This document shows, in pieces, positions 11,205 through 22,700 of a DNA stretch of 64,000 nt (position 1 is the stretch's first letter; each line of letters opens with the position of its first letter). This stretch comes from Phlebiopsis flavidoalba (lineage: Eukaryota; Basidiomycota; Agaricomycetes; Polyporales; Phanerochaetaceae): NCBI GenBank assembly GCA_035772785.1, contig JAOCPU010000002.1:62001-126000 (forward strand). The letters run 5' to 3'. The translations under genes and the position numbers were made by a program. The notes beneath the pieces are model-generated. The model was not told the origin of the DNA and did not search any database. It saw nothing but the letters and a program-made list of their open reading frames with translations.

Positions 11205-13955
11205 ATGGCGTCCAAGCTTTGCACCATCCCAGGCTGTACCGCGCTCGTCGAAAACTGTGGCAGAAGTCCAATGTGTGTTCCGAGTGTCAGCGGAGAAAGC
11301 GCGTCGACCTCGGACCGACAACGTCTTCATCGGTACGTGGATTTTAGTCCTCTCGAGCTACCACTTCTCCATACTGACCATGATATATCCAGACACGGGC
11401 GGTCGCGCCAATCACCGTCGCTTCTGGCCAATCGCGGCTCGATCTCTTAACGCTCTCTCTGCGGCCCCCCTCTCAGCATACCTCCTCTTACACCACCAGA
11501 AGTCCCGTATCATTTGTTCCCCCTATCAAATCGCAGCCGGGCCGCCGCTCGGCGACACCAGAACCACCCAACCCCCTGCCAGCTGCGCAACACCTCCACA
11601 GATAGTCGGGCACCGGTAGATACGACGACCCATCAGCGTCAGCACATGACTCCCCTTCGCTGACGGTATCGGACGCGTTTGCGCACGCTGCTAGCTCGCC
11701 AGGCAAAGGTGGAGAAATGGAGTGATGCCTCAAGGATACGTCGTATGCCACACTTCAACAGCAAGGGCGAGTTTCTGTTTCCCAAGCTGTGCATCAGGAC
11801 GCAAACTCGTGAGTCTTGTACCCAAGTATCATCAATATTCCGGGGCTAATAGAGGATCTAGAGTGGCGGGCGGCGCACCAGTCTCCTCGTCTCCGAAGAT
11901 TCCACTGAGTCCAGCGGCGGCTTACAACCCCTCATCCTCAAGCACTACTTCGTTCTTCCGCTAGTAGAAGCGATCGCTCCTCTTGCGCGACTACCCCTTC
12001 CGAGCCTTCTATCCCTGCAAAACGGACCCCGGACGGCACCCGTTCGCCACACGCTGGCTTTGTAGAACAAGGTCATCAATGTCGCGTCTCCGCATCGACA
12101 CTCTTCACTTGTTCCCTAGGCACATCTCCAGTGCCAAGAACAACGCTTTCCATACCCCCTTCAGCCGCCACTTCTTCTACCGCAACACAGTCGCCGTGGG
12201 GAGAACGCGGGAACAATTCTACATTCTAACGGAGGGCAGGAGGGTGTACCATACCCCTCAAACCGCCTCGTGGCCGGATTTTTGTCCCGTCAGCCTTAAA
12301 ACCCCTTCCCCCAGTGGTGCCTCGACAGTCGGTGACCTCTACTCAAGCTTCAGCACCCCTGAATCTATCTTCTGCAGTCGTACCCGCCCCCGCTTGCGCC
12401 ATCATACTCCCTATCCCCGTCCTCCCAGCTCTCGCTTCCATCCATTCTACCTCGCCCGCCGTCGTTGATCCCTCACCAGATGCAGGCGTCCTCCACTATG
12501 CCCTCTCTCAGACTGTCGCAACTTAGTCTCTCGACCGACTGAACCACGTCCCAGTCCTCAGCATACGCCCATACAATTGGATTGTGCTCACGCCGGACGA
12601 CTTTAGTGACACCGAGGAGGTCACCGTGCGGACATCGATTTATCCGAGTCCGGTCATCCTCCAAGACGAGTTTTCGCGAGCTCCCCACGATCGTCTCCCC
12701 CCACGACACCCCCATCCTCTCTGTGCGGAGCCCTCAACAACTCGCTCGACGGGGACCATCAGCGATCTCACCCCGCTCGTGTCCTCGGATTCGGACTCTG
12801 ACTCAGAGGTCGAAGTCAGCTTGCGCGCCCAGGCTGCGCACCGGAGGCGCACCCAGCAAATGTCCGTGTGCATGCGCACAGAGTGTCGAAACCTGCTCTT
12901 CCTGCCCGGACGGCCGGCGCTTTGCTGCGCCTGCCAGTCCCGCAAGCGAAAGCGCTCTCCATCTCGGGCGGTAGACCGCGGCGACGCATCTACGCTGACG
13001 AAGATGTGCCACGTTCCCCCTCTTGCAAGCAGAGGCTGGAGGCCGACTAATCCGTGGAAGCGGTGCGACGCGTGCAGGGCGCGCAAGCGGGAGATTTTAC
13101 AGGAAGGAGCAGGCGGCTATCCGGCTTCGGAGAAAGGACAATGGTCGAGAGGAGAAGTGCGAGCCTGTGGCTGCTCAGGCTGCGAACGAAGAGAAGGTTC
13201 AAGCCAAGGGGTCCGAGCACCTGGCTCATGCTCCTACTTTGCGATTCGTATATGAGGTCAGCACTACTTCATCCCGTTCTGCAAACGATGTCTAACATTC
13301 GCAACAGGTTCCCTCGACTCCTGTCTACGCGAGCCTCTCAAACCTTGTTTCTGCTCTCCGTCTCCACCTCGTGGACTTCCTGAAGGCTCAAAGCAACGTA
13401 ATCCTCCGTTCGGATTGTCAGGATCTGGACAGAGCCCTTTCCTGTTCAAGGGCGAATATTCTGTCGTCGCGGACCCGTCTGGCGGGAGTATCGGCTCGCA
13501 TCTAGTCGCCATGCAGAAAAGTCATCGGTATGGCGATCGCGTGCGTTTCTCGTGCGTATTCACTTCTCATGTTTTCTCAGTCGATTAGCTGACAGTGTAT
13601 AGGCTGAAGGAGTATGCGCTTGAACGCGGTGGGATCGCAGGCCGGTGGACTTGTATACACGAGCTCCTCGTGCCCTTCGTGCCCCAGCCTGCGCTCGGTC
13701 CAAATGCCGCCTCACACTTACCGAACGACGTCTCAATGAAATCCTGCGTTACCGTGGCCTCATCGCTGAGCAACATGGCAGAGGCAGTCCCAGAGTCAGA
13801 GGATCACGAACCGGTATTCGAGGTGATCGCAAAGCAGACCGTGGGCGAGCTCAAGGTGGTCGGCTCTCTGGGATCGCTCGCACCCACTATTTCCAGGGCT
13901 ACGAACATGCGTGGTGTTCAAGCTCGAAGATCACTCCCCGCCGCCATCTCCTGAG
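11205..13955 (+). pseudogene. Cys-rich protein with repeated W-C-x2-C-R modules, disrupted
   Basis: I start it at the ATG at 11205 (MASKLCTIPGC). Three Cys modules share the plan C-x4-C, spacer, Trp or aromatic, C-x2-C, then a basic RKR tail. The first is at 11220-11305 (CTIPGC, then WQKSNVCSECQRRKR in a shifted frame). The second is at 12869-12955 (CMRTEC, then LCCACQSRKRK). The third is at 13003-13090 (WKRCDACRARKRE). Between the first and second lies a long Ser/Pro-rich linker. After the third come a charged helix (YRKEQAAIRLRRKD) and a segment with LFKGEYSVVADPSGG near 13440-13480. I recall similar agaricomycete proteins of unknown function with the Cys modules and an EYSVVADP segment. 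Introns fit at 11333-11392, 11809-11852 and 13257-13307. The Cys pairs could bind zinc. At least five frame changes break the protein. DNA or RNA binding is a guess. Confidence 0.6.
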
Positions 13956-14609
13956 CTCGGCCACAATTTACGATGTGGGTCACAGCCCATCTTTTGTTCA
14001 CGCACGTGACCTGCGATACTGAAGCGCCTACCGCAGACGCCGCACTTTTAGAGAACCTGGGACTGTCATGCCGGTTGGACACTTTGTCTCTGGACTGTGT
14101 ATGATCCTATTGACAATACGTATCGAATTATTTAAACTCTTCTCTTTGGACGGAGAGGATGTAATCTGCACGGACCCTTAGTGAATGGGTGTAGATTATT
14201 GCAGGTGCGCATACTTCCCCCTTACCTTTGCCATCAGATGCTTGAACCAGAGTTTGGCTCTATAGTAGTAACGACCACATCTCACCGCCTCCGTCTAGGT
14301 CCTCAAAAAATTCGCCGGTCCATGTATTCGTATTCGCTAGCAACTAGGACAAATCACCGTATCTCCGTCGATTCCGATCGTGCGCGCCCTGGCCGCGAGT
14401 TCTCTTCGCTTTCTTGTTCGCTGATGACGTTAGAACGACTTGTCAAACAAGGCATGGTCCCAGCTTTGAGTCTTTCCGTTGTACATTCAGAAATCTGCAT
14501 GAACCCGCTTTCTCAAGTCGACGTCATGGTGGCCACGACGGTCAATACAACGGTACAAGCTTATCCATCTTGGTGTCTGTGCTTCTGGTCTAAACATGAT
14601 TCTGGTGCG
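13956..14609. other. Intergenic, no gene recognised
   Basis: A 158-codon plus-strand frame covers 14181-14657 but has no recognisable motif and overlaps the TATA box of the next gene. It is probably chance. Confidence 0.4.
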
Positions 14610-14617
14610 TATAAATA
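14610..14617 (+). promoter_or_regulatory. TATA box of the gene at 14659
   Basis: TATAAATA lies 49 bases before the ATG at 14659. That is a usual spacing for a fungal core promoter with a short leader, and the coding frame after the ATG is convincing. Confidence 0.5.
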
Positions 14618-14658
14618 CCGCTCGACATGCTTTCCTTTCCTGACATCCTCGCTCTAGT

Positions 14659-15808
14659 ATGTCCGAGTCTAAGCCTAAGCTCCCGTTTACAGAACTGGAC
14701 CCCGATCCTCGAGTATGCGCCGAGTGGATCAACGAAAGAACCGGGACATCGGTCTTCCAAGGCTACTATCTCTACAAATGGATCGCGATGTGTACGCCAG
14801 TCGACCCGTTCAAAATCCAACTCCAGAGCGCATGATGCCGTTGATCAACGTTCAAGTATGGATTGATCTTCATCGCTACTACTGCTAACAAGTGCTGACA
14901 TACTACTGTAAGGTTGGCGGAGCCGTGCGTGTCCGCGGATTTCCTGTCTCGACGACGTATGATCGCTGGGTTGATGCTAAAGTCCTCAAGATTGAGCGCA
15001 ATTTTAGGTTCCCCGGCCACGTAAGACCTTGTAACAATACAGCGCCCTCGTTCTGTTGACGTTGATTTCTGTTTTGGTGTAGGGCAAAGTTGTGACAGAC
15101 CGTATCCTGGCGCAGTTTGTTTCAGACTCTTGGACTGGACAAACGAGTACTGATACTTTTACAAGAAGTGGGGTGAGTATTGTGGTGTTGGCGAAGAGCA
15201 CCATTTCCCGCCTATGAACAGGGCCACGTTCATCAACATGATCCAATCTGTGAGTTCCGCAACTGGCTGCCTGAAATCGCTGCTACTGACCCTGTTTGGC
15301 AAAGCGCATGGTGTACACGCCGATCCTGACCGCGTCGCGTAAAAGAGGTGTTGAGGGAACGGGTAACGAATGGAAGTCCCACATTACCTGGACTCCTGCA
15401 TTTGTTGAGGTACGACCTCTGTTGTTTCTTTCGTGGATCATTTTTAGGCGGATATACTTATGTGAATTAAAACAGGAGTGCTATGAGATGCCAGATGGGA
15501 CACATGAGCTAGGCGTCAGATTCACTCACATCTTCGACGACTTCGACTCGACCAAAGCTCCCTTACGCGTCAAGACATACGCCCTTTTCTTCGAATTGAA
15601 CAACCGAGGGGATAGAGAGAAAGCAATCCACAGTATGCTGAAGCAGCTCCCAAAACGTAACGGCCGCGAGATGAGAATCTTTAGCCGTTTCGCGATGAAG
15701 GAGTCTGGACACATATTTCTGGAGAATAAAAAAAGGCCGAGGATTCCATACAGGGATTTGCCGTGGTTCACATGCTCATGTACCGTGCCGTGCAGGCTCA
15801 CTACGTGA
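14659..15808 (+). pseudogene. Five-exon gene of unknown family, disrupted
   Basis: The protein begins MSESKPKLPFTELDPDPRVC with AEWINERTGTSVFQGYYLYKW close behind. Introns with good donors and acceptors fit at 14856-14912, 15021-15082, 15250-15304 and 15410-15475; the first and third carry a CTGAC branch point. Later exons give VGGAVRVRGFPVSTTYDRWV, FYKKWGEYCGVGEEHHFPPM, TGNEWKSHITWTPAFVE and, downstream, ECYEMPDGTHELGVRFTHIF with ALFFELNNRGDREKAIHSML. Frame breaks occur near 14832 (MMPLINVQ is in another frame than the start), near 15160 and near 15310. The splice pattern and sensible protein across five exons make this a genuine gene or recent relic. I recognise no domain and assign no function. 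No membrane segment or signal peptide is seen. Confidence 0.6.
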
Positions 15809-16519
15809 TAGACCATAGACCCGAGTCCGAGTGTGCGAGCCGCCTTGTGCCATGTACAATAATGTATCCAACTATCATACAAGTAATCTTATCACTCACT
15901 CACTTCCCGATTGCCTCGAGTGTTCTCCGATGTTAGATATGACGTTTCTCGCTGTTCCCCCCGTCACTAGGACGAGACATACACTACTAGATAACTATCA
16001 TCATGGCATGTCTTATTGATGCCATTCAGAAATTCGTACGCACTCTGCCTCAGCTAATAACTTGAAGTCGAGCAAAGCAATTACTTACGACACAATAATC
16101 AAAGCAGTCCACGCTCAGCTGCAACATTTCCTGAGTCTAGTCATGATATCGTAGAGATATTGGTATGGACCAGTGTTCGGAAGAAGAAGCTTATATTTAT
16201 AGATTAACCACAAATTGTTCACCACAGCAAATTCTTGGGCGCGCATCAAAATTTGTGGTGGCCGCTCAATGGACCACAGCGTATTAGCATACATCAATGA
16301 TAAGTGGTTAAATGTGCAACAGCGGAAATTGTCATATAAGACGAGCAACAGGAAAGTGGACATTCTCATGCAAAGGGGATCCGAAAGCATCAGGGGGAGT
16401 AAACGTATAATTAAAGCACGATCCTTCGAAGATTTCACACTCTAAGTCCAGTCTGTCCACCTAAGCCAAAGTAAGTGCTGTGGTGTGGGGTTAGGAGACG
16501 GGGCCGTGCACGTCTGGGG
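15809..16519. other. Intergenic, no gene recognised
   Basis: Open frames on both strands (for example 16115-16438 minus) show no family features. It may include the 3' ends of both neighbouring genes, which converge here. Confidence 0.4.
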
Positions 16520-18247
16520 CTAGATCTTCCAGGGTGGCAGACATGCACACCCGGCCTCGAGCGACACAGGCGATGGCGTAGTCATGGTGTCAGAGTCAGA
16601 GTCAGAATCCGCGTATTCAGAAAGATATGCCAATTTCTCGTCTATCTCATCCATCTCTTCCCGCACGAGCTCGGCGTTATCATCGAGGCTCATCGTCGGT
16701 CCCTGTTTGCCCTCCAGGCCGGTTGCGTGTAGCTCAATCAAGACGTATCTCTTGCGCCGCCATTTATCGTTGTATTCGACGTGGATGTAGAACTTGGTGA
16801 CGTGAGATAGCATATGCTCGTCGTGAGATGCGAAATCCTGACATTAGAAGCGTGAGTGCGGTGTTCTGGGGGATTAAATAGTAGTAAATAATACGAACCA
16901 CCCACTGACGATGGCTCTCGATGCTGCTGTAGGGTAGTCTCGCAGTATTAGCATCACCATCTTGGCTTTCTACCCAAGTCATGGCGTCATTCTTGTAGCA
17001 CGGCATCGTGCGATTCAGTTGTTCCGCGTCAGCAGTGGCCCAATGATGCCAGAGAATCCTCGCTGGGGACATGCTAGACGACATGTTAGGGAATTCTCAC
17101 TCTGTGGGTCGAAAACGTGCCAGTACTCACAGACGGGATACACCTAGAAATCATGGAATGCTAAGCGACAATAGACCACGCAAAAATGAAGATTCAACTT
17201 ACTGTGTTGTCTTGAAGCCAACGGTGTTCTGTAGAGCGCTGATGAGTATGGGGATTAATTACTGTAGCAAGGACATACCGAAATGCGCATGGCCAGATCA
17301 TTGAAGAAGATACATGATACCGACATTGTCGTCTCGTCTTCCACGATCAAGATGCGCAATGTCGAGCTGCAGTTGTCTCGTATGAGCCTAAACAAAGATA
17401 AGCTTCTTACACGATAACGATACATGAGATGACGAACTTCTTGAGTCCTGGCGATTGAATGAACATTGGCGGAGATCGCAAGAACACCTCCCTGATATAT
17501 AAGTCAGTCCTTGTTCACACCGTATCATATGCCCAAGCTGGAGGGGATCATGTATATCAATACAAAGCCGAAGTAACACTACGGGAAGACGTACCTGTAG
17601 CTCTTGAAAAGCGTTCGCCAGCTTCTCCTTGCAAGTGTCTATGTCTCGCGTGTCCGATGTGTGGTACAAGAAACGGGTGATGTATCGCCGGGAAGCTAAC
17701 CAATTCAACCAGTAACTTCACGCGAATGAGCTCCCTTGAATGCAAGTTAGCACCGCGTTAATTTACCACGCCAATCTCGTGCGTACCTTTGGAAGGTCTG
17801 CAGTCGCAGGTGTAGCCGAGGGTCAATAACCACCTGCCATCACCGCGCAGATCTCCTCAGCGATGATTCGGAATAAATCGCAGACTTTCTCAACGAGATC
17901 GTCACAGTCTTTCTGATTGCGTTTTCACAGCCTGTGGAGCGACCTGAGCTCCGCAGCACTTGCACACTGACTGAACGTACGCACCTTTGCCATTTTGACG
18001 ATTTGCACCGCTAGACCTGCAGCAGACTTCAATCCAGGAACATTCAGGGGTGGGGCACCGTCAGCCAGTTTCTCAAGTGACCTCTGACACAAGCTGGATC
18101 CGAGTCGAGAAGTAACGCGTATTGTTCATCGCGCTTCTCGCTGCTCGACCTTCGCCTGGCCCGCGCTGTGTGCGTCACTCGTCGTGGCCATGCTTCAGGA
18201 TCAAACGGTGTCTTTATGTAAAAGGGTAGCTTCTTCACAAAGCGCAT
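16520..18247 (-). pseudogene. HeLo/MLKL-like four-helix protein, disrupted
   Basis: Start at the ATG complementary to 18245-18247 (MRFVKKLPFYIKTPFDPEAW). Next comes VPGLKSAAGLAVQIVKMAK, an intron (17944-17984), then VAPQAVKTQSERL with CDDLVEKVCDLFRIIAEEIC in a shifted frame. Further on are SRELIRVKLLVELV and RRYITRFLYHTSDTRDID followed by CKEKLANAFQELQ. This order (amphipathic helices, VPGL entry, R-N-x-x-x-C turn, closing KEKL-x-x-AF-x-x-Q helix) is typical of the N-terminal helical bundle that basidiomycete NLR-like and kinase proteins share with HeLo and MLKL domains, which act in regulated cell death. No NACHT P-loop is seen. The C-terminal part holds WVESQDGDANTARLPYSSIE, an intron (16838-16901), VTKFYIHVEYNDKWRRKRYV and an acidic end (SEYADSDSDSD). 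That part is unfamiliar to me. Several one-base frame changes break it. The helical-domain call is fairly firm; the role is inferred. Confidence 0.62.
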
Positions 18248-18319
18248 ATGCGTAGAGAAGGATTCAGATGAAGAGGGAAAGAAGAGAGAGAGCAAAACGT
18301 ACGTCGTGTGCGCTCGCCC

Positions 18320-18327
18320 TATATATA
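18320..18327 (-). promoter_or_regulatory. TATA box of the HeLo-like gene
   Basis: TATATATA on the minus strand lies about 73 bases before the ATG at 18247. A CT-rich leader with TCTCTCTCTTC lies between them, a common arrangement in fungal promoters. Confidence 0.45.
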
Positions 18328-19797
18328 ATCACAATCCACACCGCCATGTTCCCACGGTGCGTGGCCCTTTGCAGAGCCGCCTAGGTTTGTAGCTCATGTG
18401 CGCCTTCTGAGTGACATCTGCGCTTCCGCCGGGGATACTTCATGACTAGAGAAAGGTCCTGAAAAGGATCAAGTCGGGGCGGAATGGGCTTGGCATCGGA
18501 TACGTTGAGACCGAACTGCTATTGGAACAGAAAGATCAAAGCCACAAATGCGGTACGTGGCGTATGCTTTGACGGGTTACCGCACTCGCTTACGCGAGGG
18601 TTTCGTTTCACTCTGAACGTAGGCTACTCAGCCTCAGCTAGCATTAGTATGTGTGTAGTCTGAACACTCAAGGGACGTGTGTCAGAAAGATCCAGAACAC
18701 GAGAAGTGGTTGACAATCGATGAGTTGACTCACCAATTCCTCCCGCAGCTGACAATGCCAAAACCCGACGAACGAGGTTCTGCAATGCGGGCGCAGCACC
18801 TTTGTGTATCACCCGACCTTGGGTATCCCGAGCTCCTGCGCCATCCCGGATCAGCTTTCTGTGAAGCTCCCACGGAGGGCAGAAATCTTTAAATCCCCGA
18901 CGAGGAACGCTAGCGGCTCCGGATGTCATACTGCCGTTTTGAGGTGGTCAGGCCAAAGTACTGCACCAACCTAGTACTGCATACGCACAGGTATATGTTT
19001 GATACGACGCACCGAGAACAGTTGTGGCTCCTTCGGGAACAAAGTATGATATATTCGAACGATGATCGCAGCTCCAGCTAGGGTTTGGAGGTGATATGAT
19101 TTCACTGCGGCGTTTCGCGCAAAGGGCGAGTCAAGACGCGGGCTGTGCGTCAGTTATGGTATTGGGGGCCACATCCCGTGTGAGTTTATAGCTATACTTG
19201 CGCATGATGTCTGAACGAAGTATGACCCCGACAGTGTGAGTATTCGGAAGCGTCGTGCGCTTGAGGCGGGGATTGTCCACACACACCAATACGGGCTAAT
19301 TACCGCTGTCAGCGAATACAGCGGCGTGGTATCCGAAAACGTCATGGGCACGAGTAGAGTCTATCCACACCAAGTATTCAGCATGAAGTAAGCGGTTTTC
19401 CGCTGGAAAGTTGGATGGGGATCATGATTTTGTTTGAGTACGGAGGAGGAACAAGTCGCGCGCGATCTCGACTCGCGCAAGATGGATCTGATGTGAAGTG
19501 AAGTGATTACAAAGCAGGGTTGCCCCCGGCATAAACTGGAAAGAAACCAGCTCCTCGTCATTTAATTATCACATCTGCCACCGATCACACAAAGCGGAGA
19601 ATTAGAGCAGGCAAACTATGTCATTACAAAACAATAAAAAGATGCGTGAAAGATGCCGTGAAACAACGTATGGATACATCGAAAACACCGTTCGTACATG
19701 CGTGCAAACGAGATATAGAGCGTGTCGACAAAAACCGATAACTTAGCGTGTGAGAGGGAGCCGAAAGCACAGACGAACAACAGCAAAAGGGGGCCGC
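18328..19797. other. Intergenic, no gene recognised
   Basis: The left part should hold the upstream region of the HeLo-like gene and the right part the 3' region of the GC-rich gene ending at 19798. Frames of up to about 100 codons are present without motifs. Confidence 0.4.
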
Positions 19798-22700
19798 TCA
19801 CAAATCGTCCTCGCGATCCCACCGCGTAATCTTGCCAAGCGGCTTCCAATAATACTGCTTATACTTCATCGTCTCGCTGCGCTTGCCGCGGGCACGCGCA
19901 TCATACTGCGAATGAGCGCCGCGCGCTCCTTGTCCGCATCGCGCTCGGGGACATAGTACCACTGCGCGCGGAGCGCCGCCTTGAGGGTGACACGCGTGAC
20001 GACGCGCCGCGGCGACGCGCCATTGTCCGATGTCCGACGCGCTGCTCTCCACGCGCCCGAACAGGCCGCTCGCCGCGTGCCCCGCGGTCAGGATGTGCGC
20101 AAGCAGCTGCGTCCAGTCGCCCTTGCCCATCGTGCGCGGCTCGACGCGTTCCTCGGCGCCGTCGTCCGTCGCGGGCACGCGCACGCGGCGCAGCGTGCCC
20201 TTGAGCGCGGGGCGCCCCGCCATGAGCGCGCGCCAGAAGCGCGTCGCAGCTCATGCTCGTCGCGCGGCTCGTCGCGAGCGTCTCGATGAACCATGCCCTC
20301 GAGCTCGAGCAGCGGGAGCGGCGCCTCGGCGGCCCAGTCGACGCTCTCGGAGCGCGTCTTCCTTTGCGGGCGCTTCGACCGTGCGCGGGACTTCTTTTTT
20401 CGGCGCGGCGTCTTCGGCGGGGGCGTGCGAGACGCGGCTGCGGAGGGTGCGGGTGAGGGCGAGGGCGAGCGGCGTTTCTTGTGGCTCCGTTTCTTGGGCG
20501 GCGGCCGCGGCGGGCTCGTCCTCTTCATGCTCAGCCTCGCTCGGAGGGGCGGGAGCCGCGGGTTGCTGCTCTTCCGGCTTCGCCTCAAACAAGAACCGGG
20601 AGCATCTCCTCGTCTTCCGTCCGAGAACACAAACTCCCGTCGTGCGCGGCTTCCGCTTCGCCTTGCCCGCCGAGCGCGGTTTCCGCCTATGCGAAGCCTC
20701 AAAGTCATCTTCAGACCTCGACTTCGCCATCGAGCTCCGGAGCCGGCGAAGGCGTGCGCGAAACGGGCGTGTGCGCCCTCTTGGGCTTCTTCGCCACTCT
20801 CGGCTCCTCGTCGACAGGCAAAAGACCGTTTCCGCTCCATTTTTCACCTCCGGCGCAAGAAGCACGGGCAAGATGGTATGCGTCGTCCTGTTCATGATCG
20901 CCAGGAACAGCAGTTGTAGATGACGGCGTAGGGCTCGACGGCGCAGGGCTGAGCGGGCTGCTGAGCAGATCGTTCTCCGTCGGGTCGTACTTGATGTCGG
21001 CGTCATCGTCTTCGAGGAGGGACGGGTTGAGCGAGGGGTGCTCGTGACGCAATATGTACCGACGCCGCGCGCGATACGGGGTGGACAGAGGGTCCGCGAG
21101 AGACGGGGTGCGTCGACGGTGTTCGTGATTGTACATGTAAAGATGACGCGGCGCGAGGAGTGGTGGGATGGTGCCTGCTGTGGCTGCACGTCGAGCATGA
21201 CCTCATCATGATCTGTCAACGGCGACGACGGTGGCAGAGTATCCACCGCGGTGAAGGGGGTTTGACGGCCGTCTTGGCGTCGACGCTCTCGAAAATGCAT
21301 GCGAATCGGGCACGGGGGAGGAGTCTTTGATGGGGGACGATGGTGGGGAGAGACGACTCCTTGATGGGGGACGACGGGGGGAGCGAGCTCTCCTTGACGG
21401 GCGACGAAGGCAGCAACGAGCTCTCCTTGACGGGCGACGCCACCGGTAGCGACGACTCTCTCTCCACGACCTACAGCCAGTCAGCTCAAACTCGAAAAAA
21501 AAACAGCACAACACCACACACCTGAGACCGACAGACGACATCCACCACACGCCTCTCGACGGCGCCTCATCCGTCGGCGTCAACTCGGGCGTGGGCAGCA
21601 TCTTCTCCTCCCTCCTAGCTCCGCCCTCCACGGGCTCGTGTACCTGCCTGGTCAGCTCCCGCCCCCCCTCTTCTCGGGCGGCGGACTCGGGCTCCTGAGC
21701 GGGCCGGGGACACTCAACAGATCGAGCAGCGTCGGCCGCGAGCGCGTGCGGGCGATGCCCCTCTCCCTCCGCCTTCTCTTCTGGCGCCACGTGCGGGGGT
21801 CCGGGTGGCAGCGCGGGCGGCGGGGTCTCCTCGAGCGGCGGCGTGGGGAGCATGCCCTTCGTCGCGGTGGTGGGCGCAGGGGCGGGCGCGGGCGTCGGCC
21901 GTTTCGGCTTCGGACCGAGCGCGGCAACGAGACTGCTGCCCGGTGGGAGGTAGCCGGGGCGCGCGCGGTTCTCGGGCGAGCATGAGCGTTCAGAGGACGT
22001 GCTGAAAGAGACGCGGCGGCGAGGCGAGAGCGAGCTTCGGCAGGACGTCGTCCGCGTCCTGGTCGTCTTCGATGTTTTGCTCAAGTACAGTAGAAGTGTG
22101 GGAGGTGACATCGGCGGGAGGGACGGTGTGAGAATGGGCAAGGGGAAAGCGAGGAAGGGGTGACGGAAGTGTGTCGGGAAGCAGAGGTAACGTCGCAGTG
22201 GCCTTGCGTGGGCTCTCCTCGTCCTCGGTGAGGGTCATAACAGGCTCAGTTGCGGCTTCTCCTCTTCTCTGCGGGGGCGATAATAATACTGGAGGTGTCG
22301 TACCGCGTCGCGAATGATACCGAGGTCGGGGCCGGTGATTCACGTGGTTTGGTGGAGGGACGCTGCTGTTGCTGACGGGACTGATGGTGGGATTGATGGG
22401 AGCTGGCGTATGTTTGAGAATGGGAGTGAGACCCGCGGTACGGTGTGTTTTCAAGCCCGGGCGAGGCCGCACTCGAGTAGGAGCTGCTGCCAGACGAAAG
22501 TGTTCTGTGATGGGTGCTCCGTTGCTGCTGCCGTGTCGGGGATACGGCTGTTGAGGCTGCAGCTGGGCCTGGCCGCGGTGGGCATGGAACGTCGGGGACG
22601 ACGGCTGGAACCTGACGCTAGAGTAAGGCGATAAGAAGCCAGAGTCAGATGCAATTGACTCAGCCGGGAAGGGACAGAATCAAGGGCCGAGGCAGCCAGG

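Noticed and set aside
14181..14657. 158-codon plus-strand frame
   Set aside because: No motif, and it overlaps the TATA box and leader of the better supported gene at 14659.
20030..20923. 297-codon and 208-codon plus-strand frames
   Set aside because: Opposite-strand shadows of the GC-rich minus-strand gene, whose end (QYYWKPLGKITRWD) and intron are more convincing.
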